From positions 1 to 64,000 of the forward strand of contig NZ_JANQJQ010000042.1 of assembly GCF_028281565.1 (NCBI RefSeq): DNA of 64,000 nucleotides. Direction: 5' to 3'. The notes under the pieces were generated by a model. The model made no database searches, had not been told where the DNA came from, and saw nothing but the letters and a program-made list of their open reading frames with translations. Each line of letters starts with the position of its first letter. Position 1 is the first letter of the stretch. Positions 24,430-31,940 of this stretch are shown one piece after another. Source of the DNA: Seonamhaeicola sp. Lineage in GTDB: Bacteria; Bacteroidota; Bacteroidia; Flavobacteriales; Flavobacteriaceae. The position numbers and the translations under genes were made by a program.

Positions 24430-25836
24430 TTAAATGTCTTCTGCTAACTGAATAGCTTTTGTTAATGCTCCTAATTTATTATATACTTCCTGTAACTCAC
24501 TTTCCGGGTTTGATTTAGAAACCAATCCTGCACCGGCCTGCCAGTTTAGTTTGTAATCTTTACTCAAAAAGGTCCTGATCATGATAGCGTGATTAAAATT
24601 ACCATCAAAATCCATAAAACCAATGGCGCCACCATAAAACCCTCTGCTTGTTTTTTCGTATTGTTCTATGAGTTGCATAGCCCTGTGTTTAGGGGCACCA
24701 CTCAAAGTTCCCGCAGGAAAGGTGTCGGCTACCACTTGCATGGTTGAAGTGGTGTTGTGTTTTTGACCTGTTACTTTACTTACTAAATGGATCACATGCG
24801 AGAAAAACTGAACTTCGCGGTAGGTGTCTACTGTTACCTGACTTCCGTGTCGACTCAAATCATTTCTGGCCAAGTCTACCAGCATAACGTGTTCTGCATT
24901 TTCTTTATCATCTTTGATCAGAGCATCAGCCAACACGGCGTCTTTTTCATCATCACCGGTACGCCTAAAAGTTCCGGCAATAGGATGTATTTCAGCCAAA
25001 CCATCCGTAACAATGAGTTGCGCCTCCGGAGAACTTCCAAATATTTTAAAATCGCCATAATCGAAATAGAAAAGATAAGGAGAAGGGTTGATACTTCTTA
25101 AAGCACGATACACATTAAAATCATCGCCAGTAAACTCTTGAGAAAAACTTCTGGATAACACCAACTGAAACACATCCCCTCTGGCACAATGTTTTTTAGC
25201 GAATTCCACATGCTGAAGAAACTCGTCATCTGTTAAGTTTGAAGCAATATCTCCTTTAGAGTTAAAATTGTAAGAAGCAAAGTTCTGAACGTTAATTAGT
25301 TTATCAATAGCGTCAATATTATTCTCTGTATCGTCATAACAATGTGCAAAAATGTATGCTTCATTTTTAAAATGATTGATGGCTATGATGTTTTGGTAAA
25401 CCGCATAATAAGCATCCGGAATTTCAACAGAGTTTTCTTTTTTACCAATGTCAATATCTTCAAAATAACGAACCGCATCATAAGCTGTATACCCAAAAAT
25501 ACCATTGTTTATAAACTTGAAGTTTTCTTTAGAAGTGACGTCAAATCGTTTTGTGAATTGGTAGATTTCTTCAACTACATCCACTTTATCAGTAATGTCT
25601 AATGAGGTCGAACTACCATCCGGAAAGGTTTGTGATATAACTTCATTTTCAATTTTTATGGAGGCAATCGGGTTGAAACAGATATATGAGAAATTCTTAT
25701 GATTTCTATGGTAATCGCCACTTTCTAACAAAATACTGTTGGGGTATTTATCCCTGATCTTATAGTATACGGTAACAGGTGTTATAGTATCTGTTAAGAT
25801 GCGTTTATGATGCGTATAAAGGCTGTATGTTTTCAT
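24430..25836 (-). CDS. trpE: Anthranilate synthase component I
   Basis: A 468-residue chorismate-utilising enzyme with an N-terminal region that normally binds feedback tryptophan and a C-terminal catalytic domain with GDVFQLVLSRSF, HPIAGTFRRTGDDEKDA, HVMLVDLARNDLSRHGS, FPAGTLSGAPKHRAMQ and GFYGGAIGFMDFDG. It converts chorismate plus ammonia to anthranilate. It is the first biosynthetic gene of the operon. A GIY-YIG cassette separates it from its attenuator, so the nuclease gene is on the same regulated transcript. Confidence 0.96.
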   Translation of the reverse strand: MKTYSLYTHHKRILTDTITPVTVYYKIRDKYPNSILLESGDYHRNHKNFSYICFNPIASIKIENEVISQTFPDGSSTSLDITDKVDVVEEIYQFTKRFDVTSKENFKFINNGIFGYTAYDAVRYFEDIDIGKKENSVEIPDAYYAVYQNIIAINHFKNEAYIFAHCYDDTENNIDAIDKLINVQNFASYNFNSKGDIASNLTDDEFLQHVEFAKKHCARGDVFQLVLSRSFSQEFTGDDFNVYRALRSINPSPYLFYFDYGDFKIFGSSPEAQLIVTDGLAEIHPIAGTFRRTGDDEKDAVLADALIKDDKENAEHVMLVDLARNDLSRHGSQVTVDTYREVQFFSHVIHLVSKVTGQKHNTTSTMQVVADTFPAGTLSGAPKHRAMQLIEQYEKTSRGFYGGAIGFMDFDGNFNHAIMIRTFLSKDYKLNWQAGAGLVSKSNPESELQEVYNKLGALTKAIQLAEDI

Positions 25837-25848
25837 AAATAATTAATT

Positions 25849-26219
25849 GTCATTTCCGCGAAGGCGGAAATTCTTTATTTAAATATTGATTTCAAAAAAA
25901 TAACTTAGGTCATTCCAATTCGGATTAAAGTCATTTATTAAATTTATTTTCCATTCTCTATTCCACTTTTTTATTTGTTTTTCTCTTTTTATGGCATCAT
26001 CTGGAGTTTCAAATTTTTCGTAATAAACTAATTTGTTTAAATTATATTTATTTACGAATCCCTTACTGTATCCCTTTTTATGTTGGAGAATTCTTTGTTT
26101 TATATTTCCAGAAAACCCAATATAAATTATACCTTCTTTTTTATCAGACAATATATATACATAATATGCGCCTTTACGATTCATTATTGTTTTTAGATTT
26201 CCGCCTTCGCGGAAATGAC
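25849..26219 (-). mobile_element. GIY-YIG/REP cassette B, between trp attenuator and trpE
   Basis: A GIY-YIG gene lies between ATTTCCGC-GAAG-GCGGAAAT (25852-25871, preceded by TGTC) and its exact inverted copy ATTTCCGC-CTTC-GCGGAAAT (26197-26216, followed by GACC). The outer ends read TGTCAT and ATGACC, giving a terminal inverted repeat of about 23 nt. The palindrome-to-start gap is 12 nt, the same as cassette A. No target-site duplication is obvious. Confidence 0.65.
25879..26184 (-). CDS. GIY-YIG nuclease family protein, copy B
   Basis: A 101-residue GIY-YIG protein, homologous to the one at 19621. Motifs are YYVYILSD and IIYIGFSG, the arginine helix IKQRILQHKKGYSKGF, KLVYYEKFETP and IKREKQIKKWNREWKINLIN with the conserved Glu. 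The shared C-terminal KREKQIKKWNREWK block shows common descent. It is inserted 42 nt upstream of trpE and downstream of the trp attenuator, in the sense orientation, so its expression should follow tryptophan supply. Probable DNA endonuclease of a mobile cassette; no host function is implied by the context. Confidence 0.85.
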   Translation of the reverse strand: MNRKGAYYVYILSDKKEGIIYIGFSGNIKQRILQHKKGYSKGFVNKYNLNKLVYYEKFETPDDAIKREKQIKKWNREWKINLINDFNPNWNDLSYFFEINI

Positions 26220-26233
26220 CTAAAGATAGATAT

Positions 26234-26263
26234 AAAAAAAGCCTGTCGTGAATGACAAGCCTT
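26234..26263 (-). terminator. trp operon attenuator terminator
   Basis: A 10-bp stem (26263-26254 with 26247-26238, minus strand AAGGCTTGTC and GACAGGCTTT, two G-U pairs), 6-nt loop ATTCAC and seven T. The loop and first bases of the 3' arm (TTCACGA, 26252-26246) can pair with TCGTGAA in the leader (26305-26299), giving an antiterminator. Confidence 0.88.
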
Positions 26264-26294
26264 AATAATATTTTAATTTAAATATACCAGGATT

Positions 26295-26357
26295 TTACTT
26301 CACGAATGTTAAATTTCTGAAGCACCACCACCAAGTATTATTTAAGTTTAATTTCAT
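26295..26357 (-). CDS. trpL: trp operon leader peptide
   Basis: A 20-residue ORF, MKLNLNNTWWWCFRNLTFVK, with three consecutive TGG codons (codons 9-11, 26333-26325). It starts about 14 nt after the predicted transcription start and ends 32 nt before the terminator. CTTCA immediately after the Trp codons (26322-26318) pairs with TGAAG (26302-26298), and the overlapping TCGTGAA pairs with the terminator loop. A ribosome stalled on the Trp codons would cover the first segment and free the second for antitermination, the classical attenuation logic. Confidence 0.9.
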   Translation of the reverse strand: MKLNLNNTWWWCFRNLTFVK

Positions 26358-26376
26358 TTTCCTTTTTATACGGTTC

Positions 26377-26407
26377 CAAATATAGAAATGAAAAAGTATT
26401 TTACAAA
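26377..26407 (-). promoter_or_regulatory. trp operon promoter
   Basis: TTTG (26407-26404), a 19-nt spacer, then TATATTTG (26384-26377) on the minus strand: a perfect Bacteroidota -33/-7 promoter. Predicted start near 26371. Confidence 0.75.
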
Positions 26408-26493
26408 ACTTTAAAGTTTTTTTTGTTTAAAAGTTTGTTAAACTGTAAGAACTTCAAATAAGTATTGTTTATTTTTAGACTTATGAAACCGGT

Positions 26494-26543
26494 ATGATTA
26501 AAATAATTATTAAGCACATTCAAGGCATGATTATTTTAATCAT
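26494..26543. repeat. Inverted repeat upstream of the TlpA-like gene
   Basis: ATGATTAAAATAAT (26494-26507) and its perfect complement (26530-26543) around 22 nt. It lies 45 nt before the ATG at 26588 in the divergent region with the trp promoter. It is not followed by a T tract, so an operator or mRNA leader hairpin is more likely than a terminator. Confidence 0.45.
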
Positions 26544-26587
26544 CTAAGGTTACTTGTGACAATAGTATATTAAGTAGAAACAAACAC

Positions 26588-27133
26588 ATGAAATTAAAAG
26601 TGTTAGGTGTTGCAATTTTATTAATGGTAAGTTGTAACACTAAGAAAACAGACTCGGTCGCCATTAATGAGGTTAAGGCGGAAATTAAGGTTGAAGCACC
26701 ATCAACAGACATACAAGGTCTTGAGATATATGATTTTGAAGGGTTAAAGCCTTTCTTAAATGAAGATGACGATAAAATACATGTCATTAACTTTTGGGCA
26801 ACCTGGTGCAGGCCCTGTGTTAAAGAATTACCTTATTTTGAAGCGCTATATGAAAAGTATAAGGACAATGATGTTGAAGTAGTATTAGTGAGTTTGGATT
26901 TTCCGCATCAATTTGAGTCCAAGCTAAAACCTTTTATTAAAGAGAAACAATTAAAATCCAAGGTAATCGTTCTTGATGATGTAGATTCCAATAGTTGGAT
27001 TCCTCAGGTAGATAAAGACTGGTCCGGTTCCATACCGGCAACTATTATATACAAAAAAGGGAAACGTAGTTTTTTTGAACGATCGTTTACATATAATGAG
27101 TTAGAAAACGCCTTAAAACACTTTTTAAATTAA
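26588..27133 (+). CDS. TlpA/ResA-like thioredoxin-fold lipoprotein
   Basis: A 181-residue protein with a lipoprotein signal (lipobox VSC, Cys16) and a thioredoxin-like TlpA domain. The redox motif is INFWATWCRPCVKELPYF (CRPC at about 75-78), and the cis-proline is in GSIPATIIYKKG. It should act as a disulfide reductase in the periplasm. The next gene, another thioredoxin-fold protein, starts 6 nt after it, so the two form an operon. Confidence 0.9.
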   Translation: MKLKVLGVAILLMVSCNTKKTDSVAINEVKAEIKVEAPSTDIQGLEIYDFEGLKPFLNEDDDKIHVINFWATWCRPCVKELPYFEALYEKYKDNDVEVVLVSLDFPHQFESKLKPFIKEKQLKSKVIVLDDVDSNSWIPQVDKDWSGSIPATIIYKKGKRSFFERSFTYNELENALKHFLN

Positions 27134-27139
27134 AATAAA

Positions 27140-27760
27140 ATGAGCAAAACAGTTAAGTTAATTACCCTGGCATGTGTTGTGCTATTTATCGGAGCTTTTA
27201 CCATTCCTAGTAATAATGTAGGTGATGGTTATAAAATTGGCGATATAGCTGAAGATTTTTCACTTGAGAATATTGACGGCAAGATGGTATCCTTATCAGA
27301 TTATAAAGACGCCAAAGGTTTTATTGTTACGTTTACCTGTAATACCTGCCCGTATGCGGTCATGTACGAGGATCGTATCATAGCTTTAGACAAAAAGTAT
27401 ACCCCCAAAGGATATCCTGTAATAGCCATAATGCCGAATAACACTTCTATTAAACCGGGTGATAATATGGACGCCATGAAACAGCGAGCAGCGAGCAAAG
27501 GTTTTACGTTTCCGTATTTAATTGATGCCAAACAAGAAGTATTTCCAAAGTTTGGAGCAACCAGAACCCCGCATGTATTTATACTGGATAAAACAGAAAG
27601 TGGCTTAGTGGTTGAGTATATTGGAGCCATAGATGATAATTATAAGGATGCATCGGCTGTAAACACCAAGTATGTTGAAAATGCAGTGGATGCGTTAATC
27701 GAAGGGAACGAAGTGCCTCAAAAAGAAACCAGAGCTATTGGGTGCTCCATAAAAGTTTAA
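27140..27760 (+). CDS. AhpC/TSA-family thioredoxin-like secreted protein
   Basis: A 206-residue protein with an N-terminal hydrophobic signal/anchor (about 5-22) and a peroxiredoxin-like thioredoxin fold. The active-site region is VTFTCNTCPYAVMYEDRI, giving CNTC at about 70-73, and the cis-Pro block is GATRTPHVFILDK. This flavobacterial family keeps the CxxC of thioredoxins inside an AhpC/TSA frame. It probably exchanges disulfides with the TlpA-like lipoprotein encoded immediately upstream. It ends at a strong terminator at 27788. Confidence 0.85.
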   Translation: MSKTVKLITLACVVLFIGAFTIPSNNVGDGYKIGDIAEDFSLENIDGKMVSLSDYKDAKGFIVTFTCNTCPYAVMYEDRIIALDKKYTPKGYPVIAIMPNNTSIKPGDNMDAMKQRAASKGFTFPYLIDAKQEVFPKFGATRTPHVFILDKTESGLVVEYIGAIDDNYKDASAVNTKYVENAVDALIEGNEVPQKETRAIGCSIKV

Positions 27761-27787
27761 CAAATACTTAAATAATATGTTACTAAG

Positions 27788-27817
27788 ATCTGAAGTGTAA
27801 TGCTTCAGATTTTTTTC
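27788..27817 (+). terminator. Intrinsic terminator of the thioredoxin pair
   Basis: ATCTGAAG (27788-27795) and CTTCAGAT (27803-27810) with a 7-nt loop, followed by six further T. Confidence 0.85.
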
Positions 27818-27871
27818 GTCTATAAGTTTTAGAAGTACTAATTTTGTAATAACATTAATTATAAATTTTAA

Positions 27872-28189
27872 ATGGAAGATTTAACACAAGAAGAATGGGC
27901 AGAACAGCTGGCTAATGATGACAATGCAGTTGTGCTTGATGTAAGAACAGATACTGAAGTGGCTGACGGTATTATCCCCAATGCCATACATATAGATTTT
28001 TACTTAGGTGAAGAATTTGTTGATCAGGTTGATGAGCTGGATAAAAACAAAAATTATTATGTGTATTGTCGCTCAGGTAATAGAAGCGGACAAGCTTGTG
28101 CCATTATGGAAGAGCTAGGTTTTGAAAATGCTTATAATCTTGAAGGTGGTATGTTGGAATGGACAGGAGATGTAGTTGATATGGAATAG
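27872..28189 (+). CDS. Rhodanese-like domain protein, cytoplasmic
   Basis: A 105-residue single rhodanese domain. It has VVLDVRTDTEVADGIIPNAI and the active-site loop YVYCRSGNRSGQAC, whose cysteine (about residue 70) forms the persulfide, then NLEGGMLEWTGD. There is no signal peptide. Rhodaneses of this size carry or transfer sulfane sulfur. A second, lipidated rhodanese begins 3 nt after its stop, so the pair covers cytoplasm and envelope. Confidence 0.92.
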   Translation: MEDLTQEEWAEQLANDDNAVVLDVRTDTEVADGIIPNAIHIDFYLGEEFVDQVDELDKNKNYYVYCRSGNRSGQACAIMEELGFENAYNLEGGMLEWTGDVVDME

Positions 28190-28192
28190 GGG

Positions 28193-28591
28193 ATGAAACG
28201 GCTTCTAATTCTTATTTGTTCCCTATTTAGTGTGTCATTCTTTGGGTGCAAAGAGTCCATTTCTAAAGATAGTGTCATTCAAATTACACCTGAAGACTTG
28301 TCGGAAAAACTTCAATCAGACAGCATCCAATTGGTTGATGTGAGAACCCCAAAAGAGTATCGAGCCGGTTTTATAAAAACGGCCCAAAACATCAATTATT
28401 TTTCTTCAAGTTTTAGCTCTGATATTGCTGTGTTAGATAAAGAAAGACCAATCTATGTTTATTGTCGCTCCGGGAAAAGAAGTGGGAAAAGTGTTAGAAC
28501 ATTCCGGGAATCCGGATTCACCAAAATATATAATTTGGAAGGCGGGTTGCTTCACTGGAAAGAAAAAGGCCTGGAAACTACAAAAGAATAA
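28193..28591 (+). CDS. Rhodanese-like lipoprotein
   Basis: A 132-residue rhodanese with a lipoprotein signal (SVSFFGC, Cys19). It has QLVDVRTPKEYRAGFIK and the active loop YVYCRSGKRSGKSV, then NLEGGLLHWKEKG. It is similar to the upstream cytoplasmic rhodanese, suggesting tandem duplication followed by relocalisation. It probably handles persulfide at the periplasmic face, near the thioredoxin-fold pair encoded upstream. Confidence 0.9.
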   Translation: MKRLLILICSLFSVSFFGCKESISKDSVIQITPEDLSEKLQSDSIQLVDVRTPKEYRAGFIKTAQNINYFSSSFSSDIAVLDKERPIYVYCRSGKRSGKSVRTFRESGFTKIYNLEGGLLHWKEKGLETTKE

Positions 28592-28776
28592 AAAAATTGG
28601 TTGAACTACTTGTTGGCTACTTTTTTTAAACTTTTAACTTTTTTTTGAGTACTTTACCTTTTTTATTTTAACAAATACACTTGTTTTTTCTATCTTTATA
28701 AAGAATTTAGATTTTTCTTAAAGTTTTAAGATTAAGTAGGTTTAAATTTTATTAAATTAATAGCACAAAAAAGATT

Positions 28777-29046
28777 ATGGATAACGGTTACATTATTTTG
28801 GGGATAATAGCCTTATTGTTTTTAAGCATGTACGGCTTTGCTTATTTTTCTGTAGCAATGGAGAGAGTTAAGCAGAAAAGAGCTCAGAAAAGAGAACTGG
28901 AACAAGAAGAGATAAGAAAGCAACAACGAGCAAAAAATCAGGAAATTAGGGACGAAAAGCTTCGTAAGTTTAATGAAAGAAAGGAAGAAATTCAGCGTGA
29001 ACTTATGCTGTTAGAGAAAATGAAACAGAAGCAAAAAGTTAGTTAG
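28777..29046 (+). CDS. Small membrane protein with charged coiled coil
   Basis: An 89-residue protein with one N-terminal TM helix (about 4-24) and then a highly charged helix rich in Lys, Arg, Glu and Gln from residue 30 to the end, probably a coiled coil. No family is recognised. It precedes the large repeat protein, which has a similar charged helix, but a terminator (29072) separates them. Confidence 0.65.
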   Translation: MDNGYIILGIIALLFLSMYGFAYFSVAMERVKQKRAQKRELEQEEIRKQQRAKNQEIRDEKLRKFNERKEEIQRELMLLEKMKQKQKVS

Positions 29047-29071
29047 TGTTTAACTACTTTTTTAAGAATAT

Positions 29072-29103
29072 AACCCATATGATTTTTTGTATGGGTTTTT
29101 TAT
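29072..29103 (+). terminator. Intrinsic terminator
   Basis: AACCCATA (29072-29079) with TATGGGTT (29090-29097) and a T-rich tail, just after the stop codon at 29046. Confidence 0.75.
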
Positions 29104-29183
29104 TTGATAAAAAGTGTAAAAATTGAGTTAAGTCTTCTTTTAATAGCAGTTTATATTCATAAATTTATTGCCCTAAAATTCTA

Positions 29184-29212
29184 TTGAGTAAGCTAACTTA
29201 AAAATACGTTTG
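29184..29212 (+). promoter_or_regulatory. Promoter of the coiled-coil repeat protein
   Basis: TTG (29184-29186), 18-nt spacer, TACGTTTG (29205-29212): close to the full Bacteroidota promoter consensus, 27 nt before the ATG at 29240. Confidence 0.6.
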
Positions 29213-29239
29213 TATATTGTCAAACGCGTTTAACATATT

Positions 29240-31471
29240 ATGGTTAAAAATCTATGTTTTTATCTTTTATTCTTAATGCTGTGCTCAAATCTTCATGGGC
29301 AGGAAGTAAACATTTCTACGCGTTTTTCTCAAGATGGCACTTTGTATAAAAGTATAGATGAGCATGTAAACGAATTAACGCAACCCATTGCGGACTTTAA
29401 AGAAAATCAAAAATGTATCGTTATTGATTATTTAGGTAATGATAATTATAAAGTAAAATACAAGGACTGGATTGGGCTGGTAATTATTGATGATCTGGTT
29501 GTAAATGACGCATTAGAGGATCTGTATTATGATTATCAGGATAAAGAGCGTGAGCGTAGAAGAAAAGAAGAAGAAGCCAGGAAGCAGAGAATTTATGAGA
29601 TTGTCAATAAAGAGAAAATAGAAGAAGAAAGACGCTTAAAAGAGCAGCGTCGACTGGATTCCATAGCTAAAGCTGAAGAGGCTGAGCGTAAACGTATTGC
29701 TTATGAGAAAGAAGAGGCGAGAAAACGAGAGGAGGCCTTACGAGAACAACGTCGATTGGATTCTATAGCCAAAGCAGAAGAGGCTGAGCGTAAACGTATC
29801 GCTTATGAACAGGAACAGGCCAGAAAGCGAGAAGAAGCTTTGCGAGAACAACGTCGACTGGATTCCATAGCTAAAGCTGAAGAGGCTGAACGCAAACGTA
29901 TTGCTTATGAGAAAGAACAGGCGAGAAAACGAGAGGAGGCCTTACGAGAACAACGTCGATTGGATTCCATTGCTAAGGCAGCAGAGGCTGAACGGAAACG
30001 TATTGCCTATGAACAGGAACAAGCCAGAAAGCGGGAGGAAGCCTTACGAGAACAACGCCGACTGGACTCCATAGCCAAAGCAGCAGAGGCTGAACGCCAA
30101 CGTATCACCTATGAAAAGGAACAGGCCAGAAAACGAGAAGAAGCCCTTCGTGAGCAACGTCGACTGGATTCCATAGCCAAAGCAGAAGAAGCCGAGCGTA
30201 AACGTATTGCTTATGAGAAAGAACAGGTAAGGAAACGGGAAGAAGCTTTGCGAGAACAACGTCGATTGGATTCTATTGCTAAGGCAGCAGAGGCTGAACG
30301 GAAACGTATTGCCTATGAACAGGAACAAGCCAGAAAGCGGGAGGAAGCCTTACGAGAACAACGTCGACTGGATTCCATAACTAAGGCAGAAGAGGCCGAA
30401 CGCAAACGTATTGCTTACGAGAAAGAACAAGCGAGAAAACGAGAGGAAGCCTTACGAGAACAACACCGACTGGATTCCATAGCCAAAGCAGCAGAGGCTG
30501 AACGCAAACGTATTGCTTATGAGAAAGAACAGGCGAGAAAACGAGAAGAAGCATTACGTGAACAACGTCGATTGGATTCCATAGCCAAAGTTGAAGAGGC
30601 TGCACAACGGGCTGCTGCATTATACCTAAAGCGTAAACAGGATTCTATAGCGAAAATACAGGAGATTGAAAGAAAACGTATTTTACAGGAGCAAGAGGAG
30701 GCTAGAAAGCGGGAGGCCGCTTTACGTGAGCAACGTCGACTAGATTCCATTGCGAAGGCAGAAGAGGCCGAACAAAAACGTATCGCCTATGAACAGGAAC
30801 AAGCAAGAAAACAAGAGGAAACTTTACGTGAGCAACACCGATTGGATTCCATTGCTAAGGCTAAAGAGGCCGAACGTAAACGTATTGCTTATGTCCAGCA
30901 ACAAGCCAGAAAACGGGAAGAGGCTTTACGGGAACAACGTCGACTGGACTCCATAGCCAAAGCTAAAGAAGCTGAACGTCAACGTATTGCTTTAGAAAAA
31001 GAAAAGCCTGAAGAAAAGAAATTTGACCTAAAGGCTTTGGAAAGGCAAAAATTCAGAAGGACTTGCCACTATGCCATGAATGAGTTTGATCACTTATACC
31101 AGGAAAAAGTGGTTTTGACAAAGGCCTATACCATAAGTAAAAACTTAACCATTGAGTTGTACAAAAAAGGAAATAAGGTTGATATCTTCTTTAATTCTCC
31201 ATTAGATCTGGGGTGCGTCAGTGGTTATTCTAATAAAAAATCTCATGTTAGAGTGGAATTGGAAAGTAATGAGGTTATTACGTTTTATCATACTTACGGA
31301 ACGAATTGTAGTGATTTTGAATTCAAGGGAAAACTATCCCAACAACAAATGGCTAGTCTGAAGAAATCGAATATAAAATCAATAACCTTAAAAGGAACCG
31401 AAGGTTCAAAGCTGATCACTGACATAGATTATAAAGAATTTTTTATAGATAAGTTAAAGTGTATAGAGTAA
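29240..31471 (+). CDS. Secreted tandem-repeat coiled-coil protein
   Basis: A 743-residue protein with a Sec signal peptide (1-20, cleavage near LHGQ). An N-terminal SH3-like beta domain (about 21-95) is followed by a long helix made of 13 copies of a 34-residue unit (RLDSIAKAEEAERKRIAYEK, then QARKREEALREQ). Copies 1-9 and 11-13 have constant length; copy 10 has a 22-residue insertion. The C-terminal domain (about 595-743) is globular with four cysteines and no recognised family. The repeats predict a rigid rod of several hundred angstroms, plausible as a periplasmic or surface spacer. Function is unknown. Confidence 0.8.
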   Translation: MVKNLCFYLLFLMLCSNLHGQEVNISTRFSQDGTLYKSIDEHVNELTQPIADFKENQKCIVIDYLGNDNYKVKYKDWIGLVIIDDLVVNDALEDLYYDYQDKERERRRKEEEARKQRIYEIVNKEKIEEERRLKEQRRLDSIAKAEEAERKRIAYEKEEARKREEALREQRRLDSIAKAEEAERKRIAYEQEQARKREEALREQRRLDSIAKAEEAERKRIAYEKEQARKREEALREQRRLDSIAKAAEAERKRIAYEQEQARKREEALREQRRLDSIAKAAEAERQRITYEKEQARKREEALREQRRLDSIAKAEEAERKRIAYEKEQVRKREEALREQRRLDSIAKAAEAERKRIAYEQEQARKREEALREQRRLDSITKAEEAERKRIAYEKEQARKREEALREQHRLDSIAKAAEAERKRIAYEKEQARKREEALREQRRLDSIAKVEEAAQRAAALYLKRKQDSIAKIQEIERKRILQEQEEARKREAALREQRRLDSIAKAEEAEQKRIAYEQEQARKQEETLREQHRLDSIAKAKEAERKRIAYVQQQARKREEALREQRRLDSIAKAKEAERQRIALEKEKPEEKKFDLKALERQKFRRTCHYAMNEFDHLYQEKVVLTKAYTISKNLTIELYKKGNKVDIFFNSPLDLGCVSGYSNKKSHVRVELESNEVITFYHTYGTNCSDFEFKGKLSQQQMASLKKSNIKSITLKGTEGSKLITDIDYKEFFIDKLKCIE
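29648..31015 (+). repeat. 102-bp tandem repeat array inside the coiled-coil gene
   Basis: Near-identical 102-bp units start at 29648 and continue every 102 bp to 30565 (nine copies), followed by a 168-bp variant (30566-30733), two more 102-bp copies (30734, 30836) and a partial one from 30938. The period preserves the frame. It is a protein-coding minisatellite and not CRISPR. Confidence 0.9.
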
Positions 31472-31473
31472 AG

Positions 31474-31504
31474 AAAAGCCTTCACCTAAAAAGTAAAGGC
31501 TTTT
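31474..31504. terminator. Shared terminator of the repeat protein and tmRNA genes
   Basis: AAAAGCCTT (31474-31482) and AAGGCTTTT (31496-31504) form a stem with T runs on both strands. The two genes converge on it. Confidence 0.7.
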
Positions 31505-31509
31505 TTATG

Positions 31510-31902
31510 TGGAGTCGGAGAGAATCGAACTCTCGTCCAAACAAGTAACCAAAGAGCTTTCTACACGTTTAGTTTTTACTTGATTTTCGATAATAAGCCG
31601 GCTAAAAACCACCTACTTATTACTTAGCTTTTAAATCTCGACAAGGTATCAAAGCACTACCTGATCTTAGTTTATTTTTACGATGCCTCTAAAAAGAACG
31701 CCATAAACCAGGGCTTTCAGGAGACATTTAGCTTTCCCGCCTTGCGGGACGTGGCTTGAACTTACTATAATTCAGTTATTAAGCAGCTAAAGCGTAATTA
31801 TTTTCGCCGTTTAAAGTTTGATTTAGCCTTTAAGGTGTCTCAAAATCATTACACCACGTGCTTACCATTCAATTAATCTCGCTGTCAAAACCAGTCGACC
31901 CC
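31510..31902 (-). ncRNA. ssrA: Transfer-messenger RNA
   Basis: On the minus strand it begins GGGGTCGACTGGTTTTGACA, the 5' half of the tRNA-like domain, and ends with a T arm (GGACGAGAGTTCGATTCTCTCC) and the acceptor GACTCCA; the terminal CCA is not encoded. GGGGTC at the 5' end pairs with GACTCC at the 3' end. The tag frame (31808-31779) encodes GENNYALAA followed by two TAA stops, a typical flavobacterial tag. tmRNA frees ribosomes stalled on broken mRNA and marks their products for proteolysis. Confidence 0.97.
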
Positions 31903-31940
31903 TTAATGAAATAGTAAATTTTAATTTACGCTATTGAATT

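Noticed and set aside
30044-30956. Several open frames on the opposite strand and in another frame of the repeat array
   Set aside because: They are shadows of the 102-bp coding repeat; their translations are low-complexity and lie fully inside the real gene.
29648-31015. Regular repeat spacing reminiscent of a CRISPR array
   Set aside because: Units are contiguous, 102 bp, without unique spacers, and keep an open reading frame with coding bias.
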